A DNA stretch of 9,885 nucleotides, from positions 1-9,885 of the forward strand of contig CAYXSA010000131.1 in the NCBI GenBank assembly GCA_964467315.1. The letters run 5' to 3'. The DNA is from JAAFIM01 sp964467315 (GTDB lineage Bacteria; Bacteroidota; Bacteroidia; Chitinophagales; Saprospiraceae). Each line of letters starts with the position of its first letter. The stretch's first letter is position 1. The position numbers and the translations under genes were made by a program. Positions 1 through 7,551 of this stretch are shown in pieces. A model generated the notes under the pieces. It was not told the origin of the DNA. It ran no database searches and saw only the letters and a program-made list of their open reading frames with translations.

Positions 1-54
1 TGAAAAGTGAAAAGTGAAAAGTGAAAAGTGAAAAGTGAAAAGTGAAAAGTGAAA
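1..54. repeat. Heptanucleotide tandem repeat (TGAAAAG)n
   Basis: Seven exact copies of TGAAAAG fill positions 1-49, and a partial eighth (TGAAA) ends at 54. The array starts at the first base of the window, so it may continue to the left. It is non-coding as far as can be seen and lies about 210 bases before the start of the large exported protein gene. Arrays of identical 7-mers can change length by slippage. No function is evident here. Confidence 0.97.
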
Positions 55-74
55 TCTTTTATGTGCGTATGTAG

Positions 75-94
75 AGCCCTTGCATGCAAGGGCT
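75..94. repeat. Perfect 20-bp palindrome
   Basis: AGCCCTTGCA is followed directly by its reverse complement TGCAAGGGCT, giving a perfect palindrome with no spacer. It sits just upstream of the first hairpin of repeat copy A. It could be a dimeric protein-binding site or an extra arm of the neighbouring element. No T-run follows it, so it is not a standard terminator. Confidence 0.85.
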
Positions 95-98
95 GTAC

Positions 99-243
99 CA
101 GCGCCCGCTTGCGGGCGCTGCCGCGTGAGGGATAGGAGCGAAACCACACCGCAAGCGCGGCTTTGCCGCGCAAGGTGTGATGTAGCGTATAGCCCGACCC
201 CGCGCCAGCGGCGCGGGGGCACGCCAAAAAAAATAAAAAAGCC
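99..243 (+). repeat. Three-hairpin interspersed element, copy A
   Basis: Order of parts: hairpin H1 (99-108 pairs with 111-120); box 1 GCGTGAGGGATAG (123-135); hairpin H2 (145-150 with 174-179, inner stem 155-161 with 165-171); box 2 ATAGCCCGACC (189-199); hairpin H3 (198-206 with 210-218, 9 bp, loop AGC); box 3 GGCACGCC (218-225); A-rich tail to about 243. Positions 142-182 are identical to the reverse complement of 4592-4632 in copy B. The A-rich end lies about 20 bases before the ATG of the large exported protein, so transcription from further upstream would put the element in that leader. Hairpin H3 is followed by A rather than T in this orientation, so it is not a terminator for + strand transcripts. 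Confidence 0.88.
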
Positions 244-261
244 AGACTAACCGAAATAGCG

Positions 262-3200
262 ATGAATAAAAGTATACTCTTGATTTTGTGTGTGCTGGGT
301 CTATGCGGGCGGCTGTCGGCGCAGAGTTTGACGGACGATTTTGCGGACGGCAACCATACGGCGAACCCGACATGGCTGGGCAATACGGCGGATTTTACGG
401 TAAATACGACTGTAGCGAGCCCGTCTTTTCAGCTGCAGCTACAGGCGGTAGTGAATACGAGCACGCCGCGCTATCTAAGTGTGCCTGCGCAGACGAGTTT
501 GGCGGATAGTACGACTTGGGAATTTTACAGTTTTCAGAATTTTCCAGCGGCGAGCACGAATTATGGGCGCGTGTACTTGGCATCTTCATCGAGCGACCTT
601 ACGGGCAGTTTGAATGGCTATTATGTGCGACTGGGCGGGCATACGGGGGCGGTAGATTCTTTGGAATTGTTTCGGCAAACGGGTCTGACCTCGACGAAAA
701 TATGTGGTGGCGTGCAGGGCGCGATGGGCGGCACGACGACGACGGCGAGCGTGCGCGTAACGCGCAACACGGCAGGCGAATGGCGGCTTTTGGCGGATTA
801 TACGGGCGGGACGAATTATGTTTTGCAGAGCACGGGCACGGATAATACGCATGCTTCGGGGCAATTTGCGGGGGTAAATTGTATATTTACCACGACGCGT
901 TCGGCGCATTTTTACTTTGACAATTTTTATATCAGCCCGTTGTTTGTGGACGCTCAAGCGCCTAATTTGCTGAGTGCGACGGCGGCGACGGCATCTACTG
1001 TTGTTTTGCAATTTAGCGAGGCTTTAGATGCGGGCAGTGCTACGAATTTGGCGAACTATAGTTTTTCGGGGGGCTTAGGGGCTACGGCGGCGATGATGCC
1101 AACGGCGCAAAGCGTATCGCTCACGCTCACGCCTTCCTTGACTTCGGGCACGCAATACCAAGTAACCGTAACGGGCGTGCAGGATTTGGCGACGAATGCG
1201 ATGGGGGCTCAATCGGCAAATTTTACCTATTTTAATGTGCAGCCTGCTGTTTATGGCGATATTATCATTTCGGAAATCATGGCAGACCCCGACCCCATAG
1301 TAGGCTTGCCGAATGTGGAATGGGTGGAGCTGCATAATCGCAGCAATAAATACATTGATTTGCAGAACTTTGTATTCAATGAAGGCAGTGCGCGCATCTT
1401 GCCCGCGCAGGTTATCGCGCCAAATAGTTATATACTGCTGACGCTGGCAGCCAACCGCGATAGTTTGACGGCATTCGGTACGGTCTTGGGTTTGTCGGGT
1501 ATGGGACTAACGAATGCGGGCGAGCTGCTGACTTTGAGCGATGCAGGCGGTGCTATAATAGATAGCGTAACCTATTCGGATGCTTGGTACATAGACGCAG
1601 CCAAACGCAACGGCGGCTGGACGCTCGAAATCATCAACCCCGCGCTGGGCTGTAAGGGTAGCAGCAATTGGATAGCTTCGACGGCAGCGGCAGGCGGCAC
1701 ACCGAATGCGCAAAATTCGGTTTTCAGCAATACACCCGACAATACCCCGCCTTCCCTGCTTTCTGCGACCTTCACGAATGCAACGACTTTGCGGCTGGTT
1801 TTTGACGATGTTTTGAGCGCTGTGGCGGCACAGAATACCGCCAACTACAGCCTTTCGGGCGGTTTGTCGGCGACGAATGCCCAATTCGTATCCCCTTCGA
1901 CGGTCATACTGACCCTCAGCCCCGCGATGATGAACCAAAGCAGCTACACCGTTACGGTCGGCAGCGGGCTGACGGATTGCGTCGGCAATGCTATCGGCGC
2001 GAATAATAGCCGCCAATTCGCTTACTACGACGTTTTGCCTGCTCAAGAGGGCGATTTGATTTTCAACGAATTGATGATAGACCCCGACCCCGTAGTAGCT
2101 TTACCCAATCACGAATACATAGAATTATACAATCGCGCCGCTTATGCCATCAACTTGCAGGGTTTGTTGCTCACGCATATCAGCAGCAGCAGCGGAGCGG
2201 CAACGCTGGCAACTTTGGGCGATTATACCCTCTTGCCCAATGATTATGTGATTTTGCACGCCAGCAGCGGCACAGCAGAACTCTCGCTTATTACCCCAAA
2301 ACACATAGAAGTCGCCTCCTTCCCTGCCCTCAACAATACCAGCGCCCGACTAAGCCTGCGACGCGGCAGCATTACTATAGATACGCTCACTTATATCGAC
2401 GAGCTATGGTATAAGGATAGCAACAAAGACGAGGGCGGCTGGTCTTTAGAACTCATCAACCCCAATCACCTCTGCAAAGAGGGCGACAATTGGCGCGCAG
2501 CCTTAAACGCAGCAGGCGGCACACCTGGGGCGCTCAACTCCGCCAATGACCTCACTCCCGACCAAAATCCGCCTGTAGTGATTTCCGTGCGCCCCATCAG
2601 CGCCACCCAAATTGTCGTAGAAACCAATAAAATCCTCGACCCAAGCTCCGTCGGCGACCTCAACAACTACAACACCACAGGCGGCATAAATATACTCACT
2701 GCCACCATAGGCGGACAGCGCGACATCGTTTTCACGCTCGCCGCCCCCATGCAGCACCAAAGCACCTATAGCATCATCATCAACGGCGCTGAAGACTGCT
2801 TGGATAATCCCATGTTCGATACCGCTACGGTTACTTATTACGAAACGGAGGCAGCCACGCATTATGATATCATCATCAACGAGATATTCCCCGATACAGA
2901 CCCCCAAGTCGGACTGCCCCTAAAAGAGTACATCGAACTTTACAACCGCAGCACCAAATATATCAATTTGCAGGGCTTTACCTTTCAAGATGGTAGCAGC
3001 GCCGTAGCCGAATTGCCCTACTATGTCATGCCGCCCAATAGCTACTTGGTCGTAGCATCCAACAGTGATACTATCGCCTTTTCGCAGTTTGGCAACTACC
3101 TGCTCGTGGAGGGCTTTCCCGATATGAACGTATCCAACGACGAGGCAATCCTGCGCGATTTCTTGGGCAATGTCATCGACGCAGTCGCCTACGAGCAGGC

Positions 3201-4527
3201 TTGGTACGGCAATAGCAACAAAGCCGCTGGAGGCTGGTCTTTGGAGCGCATCAACCCCAATCGCCCTTGCGAAGCGGCTACAAATTGGATAGCCAGCGAA
3301 AACCCACTCGGCGGCTCGCCCGCGCAGGCTAATTCCGTCTTGCAGACTACGCCCGACAATACCGCGCCCGAGCTTCTGCGCGCCTTCCCTATTGCGACCA
3401 ACCGCATACGCTTGTATTTTTCCGAAGCCATCAGCGATGCCGATGGGGTAGTGGCTGCCAATTATACGCTTTCTGCCCTTAGCGCCAGCGCGCCCAGCGT
3501 GCTCGCCGCCACTATAGAAATGCCTTTCTACAATAGTGTGGTGCTGATACTCGCCGATAGCCTCCAACCAAACACTATTTACACGCTTACCGTTAACAGC
3601 AGTTACCGCGACTGTATCGGCACGACCATCGCCGCCGCCGCCACTACAGCCCGCATCGCCCTGCCCCAAACGCCCGAAGCCAATGACCTCGTCATCAATG
3701 AAGTCCTATTTAATCCCGTTACGGGCGGTTCGGATTTTGTGGAATTGTATAATAAATCTTCTAAAGTCATCAATGCTCGCTCCTTGCTCTTCGCCAATAC
3801 GACGGCAATGGGTACCATCAACCAAGTGCAGGCTCTAACTACCGATTTTCTCATTTTTCCCAATGATTATATCGTCATCACGCCCTCGCCCGAGCACCTA
3901 AACGCGCAGTATACGCCCCAAAATCCCGTGCAGATGCTCAAAAATAGCCTGCCGACCTATGCCGACGACGAGAGCACGGTGCTGCTTTACACGACGGCGG
4001 GCTCCGTAGCCACGACCATTGACCAGCTTACTTACTCCGACGAATGGCATCACCCCATGCTCGCCGACGATAATGGCGTGTCTTTGGAGCGCATCAGCAT
4101 AGAGCAGCCCACTCAAGACCAAAATAATTGGCATTCGGGCGCAAGCGCTGTCGGTTACGCTACGCCGACCTACCAAAATAGCAGCGCGCGAACCGCAGAA
4201 GTGAGCAATAATATCATAGATATTCCCACGCCGACCTTCTCGCCCGATGGCGATGGCTTCGAGGATTTTTTGCTCATATATTACCAGCTCGAAAGTCTGG
4301 GTTTCGTAGCACGCATCTATGTTTATGACGCTCAAGGGCGGCTTGTGCGCAGGCTCTCCGACGGCGAATTATTCGCGCAAACAGGGCAAATCCAATGGGA
4401 CGGCGCTACGGATTTGAGCGAGAAAGCAGGCACGGGCATTTATATCATCGACATCGAGCTGACGAACCCCACAACGGGCAAAATCGAGCGCCTACGCCGC
4501 ACCTGTGTCGTCGCCTCTCGCCTCTAA
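262..4527 (+). CDS. Large exported lamin-tail/Ig-like multidomain protein
   Basis: A 1421-residue secreted protein, probably at the cell surface. Residues 1-20 form a signal peptide (hydrophobic core, likely cleavage LSA|Q). Residues 22-230 look like a concanavalin/LamG-type beta-sandwich containing Cys148 and Cys207. Then come four Ig-like (SbsA/Big_5-type) domains alternating with four lamin-tail (LTD) domains: Ig about 234-330, 496-592, 770-866, 1034-1136; LTD about 332-490, 597-762, 868-1030, 1140-1312. LTD1-3 share a D-x-D-P-x-V-x-L-P segment and a G-G-W-[ST]-L-E-[ILR]-I-N-P segment; LTD4 has diverged from both. The C-terminus, from FSPDGDGFEDF (1326-1336), resembles FlgD-like Ig domains and the cargo-sorting tails of T9SS, but I cannot assign a signal type. 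The next genes are PorP/SprF and GldK types, so export by T9SS is a reasonable inference. The ligand or enzymatic role is unknown, and no catalytic motif is visible. The ATG is supported by the signal peptide; there is no clear Shine-Dalgarno sequence. Confidence 0.9.
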   Translation: MNKSILLILCVLGLCGRLSAQSLTDDFADGNHTANPTWLGNTADFTVNTTVASPSFQLQLQAVVNTSTPRYLSVPAQTSLADSTTWEFYSFQNFPAASTNYGRVYLASSSSDLTGSLNGYYVRLGGHTGAVDSLELFRQTGLTSTKICGGVQGAMGGTTTTASVRVTRNTAGEWRLLADYTGGTNYVLQSTGTDNTHASGQFAGVNCIFTTTRSAHFYFDNFYISPLFVDAQAPNLLSATAATASTVVLQFSEALDAGSATNLANYSFSGGLGATAAMMPTAQSVSLTLTPSLTSGTQYQVTVTGVQDLATNAMGAQSANFTYFNVQPAVYGDIIISEIMADPDPIVGLPNVEWVELHNRSNKYIDLQNFVFNEGSARILPAQVIAPNSYILLTLAANRDSLTAFGTVLGLSGMGLTNAGELLTLSDAGGAIIDSVTYSDAWYIDAAKRNGGWTLEIINPALGCKGSSNWIASTAAAGGTPNAQNSVFSNTPDNTPPSLLSATFTNATTLRLVFDDVLSAVAAQNTANYSLSGGLSATNAQFVSPSTVILTLSPAMMNQSSYTVTVGSGLTDCVGNAIGANNSRQFAYYDVLPAQEGDLIFNELMIDPDPVVALPNHEYIELYNRAAYAINLQGLLLTHISSSSGAATLATLGDYTLLPNDYVILHASSGTAELSLITPKHIEVASFPALNNTSARLSLRRGSITIDTLTYIDELWYKDSNKDEGGWSLELINPNHLCKEGDNWRAALNAAGGTPGALNSANDLTPDQNPPVVISVRPISATQIVVETNKILDPSSVGDLNNYNTTGGINILTATIGGQRDIVFTLAAPMQHQSTYSIIINGAEDCLDNPMFDTATVTYYETEAATHYDIIINEIFPDTDPQVGLPLKEYIELYNRSTKYINLQGFTFQDGSSAVAELPYYVMPPNSYLVVASNSDTIAFSQFGNYLLVEGFPDMNVSNDEAILRDFLGNVIDAVAYEQAWYGNSNKAAGGWSLERINPNRPCEAATNWIASENPLGGSPAQANSVLQTTPDNTAPELLRAFPIATNRIRLYFSEAISDADGVVAANYTLSALSASAPSVLAATIEMPFYNSVVLILADSLQPNTIYTLTVNSSYRDCIGTTIAAAATTARIALPQTPEANDLVINEVLFNPVTGGSDFVELYNKSSKVINARSLLFANTTAMGTINQVQALTTDFLIFPNDYIVITPSPEHLNAQYTPQNPVQMLKNSLPTYADDESTVLLYTTAGSVATTIDQLTYSDEWHHPMLADDNGVSLERISIEQPTQDQNNWHSGASAVGYATPTYQNSSARTAEVSNNIIDIPTPTFSPDGDGFEDFLLIYYQLESLGFVARIYVYDAQGRLVRRLSDGELFAQTGQIQWDGATDLSEKAGTGIYIIDIELTNPTTGKIERLRRTCVVASRL
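961..4197 (+). repeat. Four-fold Ig-LTD protein repeat region
   Basis: This part of the large gene encodes four tandem units of about 270 residues, each an Ig-like domain followed by a lamin-tail domain. Recurring anchors are the Ig start (APNLLSAT, PPSLLSAT, PPVVISV, APELLRAF), the LTD start ([DN]-[IL]-[IV]-I/F-[SN]-E) and the LTD end (GGTP or GGSP, then NSV or NSA). The units are diverged in DNA, with different codon choice between early and late copies, so they are old duplications rather than recent expansions. Confidence 0.85.
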
Positions 4528-4529
4528 GA

Positions 4530-4664
4530 GCAGCTTTTTTTTGTTTTGGCGTGCCCCCGCCGCGAATGCGGCGGGGTCGGGCTATCCGCTCCATCACACC
4601 TTGCGCGGCAAAGCCGCGCTTGCGGTGTGGTTCCGCTTCTATCCCTCACGCGGCGCTACGCGCC
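4530..4664 (-). repeat. Three-hairpin interspersed element, copy B (inverted)
   Basis: This is the reverse complement of the copy A layout. On the + strand the order is GCAGCTTTTT and the T-rich tail, box 3 as GGCGTGCC (4548-4555), hairpin H3 (4555-4563 with 4568-4576, 9 bp), box 2 as GGTCGGGCTAT (4575-4585), hairpin H2 (4595-4600 with 4624-4629, inner 4603-4609 with 4613-4619), box 1 as CTATCCCTCACGC (4639-4651), and a short H1 (4652-4656 with 4660-4664). It begins 3 bases after the stop codon of the large protein gene. The H3 arms differ in sequence from copies A and C yet remain fully paired. The T-run precedes the hairpin for + strand transcripts, so it is not a standard terminator. Confidence 0.88.
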
Positions 4665-4709
4665 CTCTCAAAATTTGAGGATTAACTGTTAAGACAGGAA
4701 TAAATTAAG

Positions 4710-4940
4710 AAATTTTTGCTCGCGTAGCGAGCCAATAAACTGCGCCGCAGGCGCGCCTTGCTGCGCCGAAACTGTTGAAGGGAGGTCAAAAACGGCGTAG
4801 CCGTTTTTGACCGAGCAAGTTTTTCGGCGCAAAGTAAAAGTGCGAGACCCTGCCGCTGCCGCAGGCAGCAGAAGGGGCGACGCATGTCAAAAGCGTTTTT
4901 TTGGGTTACTTTTTTTTCGCTTCGGAAAAAAAAGTAACAG
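4710..4940. repeat. Second hairpin-rich intergenic element
   Basis: A dense group of stem-loops unlike the three-copy element. It contains GCTCGC-GTA-GCGAGC (4718-4732); a 13-bp perfect hairpin (4784-4796 with 4800-4812, loop GTA) enclosed by an outer stem GCGCCGAAA/TTTCGGCGC (4763-4771 with 4822-4830); a CTGCC-rich hairpin near 4849-4865; and a 14-bp hairpin (4905-4918 with 4925-4938) made of GTTAC plus eight T, answered by eight A plus GTAAC. No credible protein is encoded. The structure suggests a mobile or RNA-level element; only one copy is visible here. Confidence 0.65.
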
Positions 4941-4998
4941 AAGAGAAAACGATAAGGTTGGCTTACCCCAAAAGCCTTATTTTGAAAATAGATTAACT

Positions 4999-5006
4999 TA
5001 TTTTTG
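4999..5006 (+). promoter_or_regulatory. Possible Bacteroidota -7 promoter element
   Basis: TATTTTTG fits the Bacteroidota TAnnTTTG -7 consensus and lies 11 bases before the ATG at 5018. A TTTG at 4981-4984 could serve as the upstream element, but its spacing (14 bases) is shorter than usual. The 5' untranslated leader would be only a few bases, so this is tentative. Confidence 0.35.
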
Positions 5007-5017
5007 TCTGAGCATTT

Positions 5018-5995
5018 ATGACCAAAAATATACTGTTTATCTTGCTTTTTGCGGCGACAGCGGGCAAACTCGCAGCCCAACAGCCCGCCCAATATAGCCT
5101 CTTCGCCCTCAACCCATACAACTATAATACGGCGTATGCAGGTTTGGATGGCTCCTTGAGCGCTACGGGCGTATTTCGCAAGCAATGGGTAAGTTTTGCG
5201 GGTTCGCCCCTGACCTTTCAGGCAAATGTACACTTGCCTGTTCCCTTTTTGCGCAGCGGTTTCGGCTTGGCAGCGGAGCACGATAGACTCGGCGCGCAGG
5301 CAAATACGCATTTGCGGGCTTCTTACAACTATTTCATACCCATCAAAGAGGGGACACTATCTATAGGCGTAGGCGGCACTTGGCTCCAAAAAACCATAGA
5401 TGCCGACCTCCTACGCACCCCCGATGGCAATTACGAAGGCGGTAGCATCGACCACAACGACCAACTTTTGTCGGCAGGGCGCTCCGTAGGGGCTACCTTC
5501 GGCTTGGAAGCAGGCATTTATTACAAGCACCCGCGTTTTGCCATCGGCATCGCAGGCACACACCTCAATGCACCCGTTTCGACTTTGGCAGGGCAGGGCT
5601 TGACCACGAAAATTCTCTATCGCCGAGCCTTCTCCCTCCAAGCACAATACAACTGGGAAATAAACGCGGATTGGCTTTTGCAACCTAATTTCCTATTAAA
5701 GACGGATTTCGTGCGCTATCAGCCAGAGTTGGCAATGATTTTGAAATATCAGCAGCGATTCTTTGGCGGTGTAGGCTACAGAGGCTACGACGGACTAAGC
5801 CAAGATGCAGTAATCGTACTCGCAGGAATGCAGATAAATAAAAATATGCTGCTCGCTTACAGTTACGATATTTCCATAAATGCGCTGCGCACATACAATA
5901 GTGGCTCGCATGAAGTCGTTTTCAATTATAATCTGCAAAAGCTACTGGGTAAGGAGATTCCGCAAAAAATAATCTACAATCCCAGATTTTTGTAA
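5018..5995 (+). CDS. PorP/SprF-family type IX secretion outer-membrane protein
   Basis: 325 residues. The signal peptide is about residues 1-20 (likely LAA|Q). The mature N-terminus has the family signature: a Q-x-x-Q-Y-S-L-F-A-L-N-P-Y start, an N-T-A-Y-A-G-L-D-G turn, then F-R-K-Q-W-V-S-F-A-G-S-P, followed by alternating amphipathic strands rich in G, Y and F, as expected of an outer-membrane beta-barrel. The length is normal for the family, usually 300-350 residues. Members include PorP, a core T9SS component, and SprF, a partner needed for secretion of a specific large adhesin. Position supports either reading: directly after a giant secreted protein (SprF-like) and directly before a gldK-like gene (PorP-like, as in porP-gldKLMN clusters). 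I leave the symbol blank for that reason. It is separated from the upstream gene by 490 bases of repeats and has its own possible promoter. Confidence 0.88.
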   Translation: MTKNILFILLFAATAGKLAAQQPAQYSLFALNPYNYNTAYAGLDGSLSATGVFRKQWVSFAGSPLTFQANVHLPVPFLRSGFGLAAEHDRLGAQANTHLRASYNYFIPIKEGTLSIGVGGTWLQKTIDADLLRTPDGNYEGGSIDHNDQLLSAGRSVGATFGLEAGIYYKHPRFAIGIAGTHLNAPVSTLAGQGLTTKILYRRAFSLQAQYNWEINADWLLQPNFLLKTDFVRYQPELAMILKYQQRFFGGVGYRGYDGLSQDAVIVLAGMQINKNMLLAYSYDISINALRTYNSGSHEVVFNYNLQKLLGKEIPQKIIYNPRFL

Positions 5996-6236
5996 ATAAA
6001 ATCTGCGAGGCATACAATACGACAAGATTCACCGCGTTAATACTTCACTTAAACGGCAAGAGCGACGATTTCGCGGCTTAAATTGCAAAAAAAAAACGAA
6101 AATCGCCGCTGCCTTACGAATTATCCCTATATTTACCGCCGTTCTTATATTAGCCTTTATCTTTTATTGCCACGCAAGTCCTATTTTACACTCCTCAAAA
6201 AAAAATAAAGTCTTAACAACTCACACGGGTGCGAAC
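5996..6236. other. AT-rich spacer between the PorP-like and gldK-like genes
   Basis: 241 bases with no credible gene. An 8-bp hairpin (CAGATTTT 5983-5990 with AAAATCTG 5998-6005) spans the PorP-like stop codon but has no T-run after it. A second imperfect hairpin pairs 6061-6073 with 6097-6110 around an A10 tract, with one mismatch and one bulge. A TATATTTA sequence at 6128-6135 is close to the promoter-like sequence before rpoC. Nothing else is recognised. Confidence 0.6.
6128..6135 (+). promoter_or_regulatory. Possible -7 promoter element for the gldK-like gene
   Basis: TATATTTA differs from TAnnTTTG only in the last base, and its context (TATATTTACCGCC) closely parallels the sequence before rpoC (TATATTTGCCCGC). 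It would leave a leader of about 95-100 bases before the ATG at 6237. No convincing -33 element was found, so this is weak. Confidence 0.3.
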
Positions 6237-7511
6237 ATGAAAAAGAAACAAAATTTAGCCATAGTATTTGGAGCTGTTGCCCTTCTAATGGCTGCTTGCG
6301 GTCAAAAAGATGCAGGCGGGCAACTGGTGGGAGTGTTGGAGCGTCCGACTTGGCGACCCATCGTTCCTTACGGTATGCAATATATACCGTCTGGTACTTT
6401 GCACATCGGCTCCAGCGACCAAGACGTAAATCACTCGCTTACACAACGTGCTAAGCAGGTCTCTATACAGGGCTTTTTTATGGACGATACGGAGATAACC
6501 AACAATGAATATCGCCAATTCGTCGAATGGGTACGCGACTCTATCGCGCACGCGCTTTTGGGGCATACCAAAGAATACCCGAACAAGGTACAAGGCGTAG
6601 ACTGGGAGCAAGAACTCAACTGGGAACCAGGCAACGACTTAGACCAGATGTTTTATCAGGGAGAGGAGCAATTGGGTGGTCGCCGCAACTTAGACATCCG
6701 CAAGCTGGAGTTTGACTATCAGTGGTACGACTGGAAACGCGCCGCACGCGACTTCGATTGGAAAAACGACTACAATCGCCACACTACAGAAAAACATAAC
6801 CGCGCCGACTATATCAATAAAGATACCGTGCGCATTTACCCCGATACGCTGGTATGGGTACGCGACTTTACCTACTCGTACAACGAGCCTATGACGCGTA
6901 ACTATTTCTGGCACCCTGCTTTTGATGATTATCCCGTAGTAGGTATCGCTTGGAAACAGGCAATGGCATTTTGCTACTGGCGTACTTGCTTGTGGAATAC
7001 GTTTGAGGAGGTAAACTCTGAAGACTTCCGCTTGCCTACCGAAAGCGAATGGGAATATGCGGCTCGCGGCGGGCACGAATTAGCGCCCTACCCTTGGGGC
7101 GGACACTATACCCGCAATGCTAAAGGCTGTTTGCTGGCGAACTTCAAACCTGGTCGCGGCGATTATCCTGCTGACGGTGGTTTGTATACAGTACGCGCCG
7201 ATGCTTACTTCCCCAATGATTACGGTCTGTACAACATGGCGGGCAATGTATCGGAGTGGACATCTTCGGCTTACTACGAAAATGCTTACGCCTTCTTACA
7301 CGACTTGCAACCCGACATTCGTTTCGATGCCAAAGAGGAAGACCCCACAGCTTGGAAACGCAAAGTTATACGCGGTGGTTCTTGGAAAGATGTAGCGTAT
7401 TATATCCAAACGGGTACACGCCACTGGGAATTCCAAGATACGACGAAATCTTATATCGGTTTCCGCTGCGCATTGACTTTCTTGGGTCGCTCTATGAACG
7501 ACTTCAAATAG
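6237..7511 (+). CDS. gldK: GldK-like gliding motility/T9SS lipoprotein
   Basis: 424 residues. Residues 1-21 form a lipoprotein signal ending L-M-A-A-C, with Cys21 as the predicted lipidated residue, so the protein should be anchored in the outer membrane facing the periplasm. The rest is a formylglycine-generating-enzyme/sulfatase-modifying (FGE) fold: PYGMQYIPSGT near 44, F-F-M-D-D-T-E-I-T-N-N-E-Y (80-92), YPVVGIAW from 232, F-R-L-P-T-E-S-E-W-E-Y-A-A-R-G-G (264-279), NMAGNVSEW (333-341), V-I-R-G-G-S-W near 379 and GFRCA near 411. GldK (PorK) uses this fold structurally; with GldN it forms the ring of the T9SS, driven by the GldL-GldM motor. The alternative is GldJ, a related FGE lipoprotein. 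I prefer GldK because of the preceding PorP-like gene and the G-Q-L-V-G-V and P-Y-G-M segments just after the lipid anchor. No gldL follows: the next gene is rpoC. Confidence 0.82.
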   Translation: MKKKQNLAIVFGAVALLMAACGQKDAGGQLVGVLERPTWRPIVPYGMQYIPSGTLHIGSSDQDVNHSLTQRAKQVSIQGFFMDDTEITNNEYRQFVEWVRDSIAHALLGHTKEYPNKVQGVDWEQELNWEPGNDLDQMFYQGEEQLGGRRNLDIRKLEFDYQWYDWKRAARDFDWKNDYNRHTTEKHNRADYINKDTVRIYPDTLVWVRDFTYSYNEPMTRNYFWHPAFDDYPVVGIAWKQAMAFCYWRTCLWNTFEEVNSEDFRLPTESEWEYAARGGHELAPYPWGGHYTRNAKGCLLANFKPGRGDYPADGGLYTVRADAYFPNDYGLYNMAGNVSEWTSSAYYENAYAFLHDLQPDIRFDAKEEDPTAWKRKVIRGGSWKDVAYYIQTGTRHWEFQDTTKSYIGFRCALTFLGRSMNDFK

Positions 7512-7551
7512 TCTAAACGGGTAGGAAAAGCCTGAAAATTTGCGATACTGT

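Noticed and set aside
1..54. Possible CRISPR-like array.
   Set aside because: The unit is 7 bases with no spacers, so it is a simple tandem repeat.
59..373. A 104-codon minus-strand frame near the left edge.
   Set aside because: It translates repeat copy A and the antisense of the signal-peptide region; the same peptide segments appear in the spurious frame over copy B, which shows they come from the repeat.
586..3863. Several open frames of 86-249 codons on the minus strand opposite the large exported gene, for example 2920-3669 and 1507-2046.
   Set aside because: They are antisense to a convincing full-length protein, have arginine- or alanine-rich low-complexity content, show no recognisable domains, and arise from the codon bias of the + strand gene.
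4530..4580. Intrinsic terminator for the large exported gene at copy B.
   Set aside because: The T-run comes before the GC hairpin on the transcribed strand, the reverse of a terminator.
4395..5097. Two 96-codon + strand frames (4395-4685 and 4807-5097).
   Set aside because: The first overlaps the end of the large gene in another frame and then translates repeat copy B; the second translates the hairpin element and enters the PorP-like gene out of frame.
4682..5311. A 209-codon minus-strand frame across the intergenic repeats and the start of the PorP-like gene.
   Set aside because: It runs through hairpin repeats and antisense to a signal-peptide-bearing gene; its translation has no protein-like pattern.
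6237..7511. A functional formylglycine-generating enzyme rather than a secretion component.
   Set aside because: The fold matches, but the lipoprotein anchor, the GldK-type N-terminal segments and the PorP-like neighbour point to a structural T9SS role.
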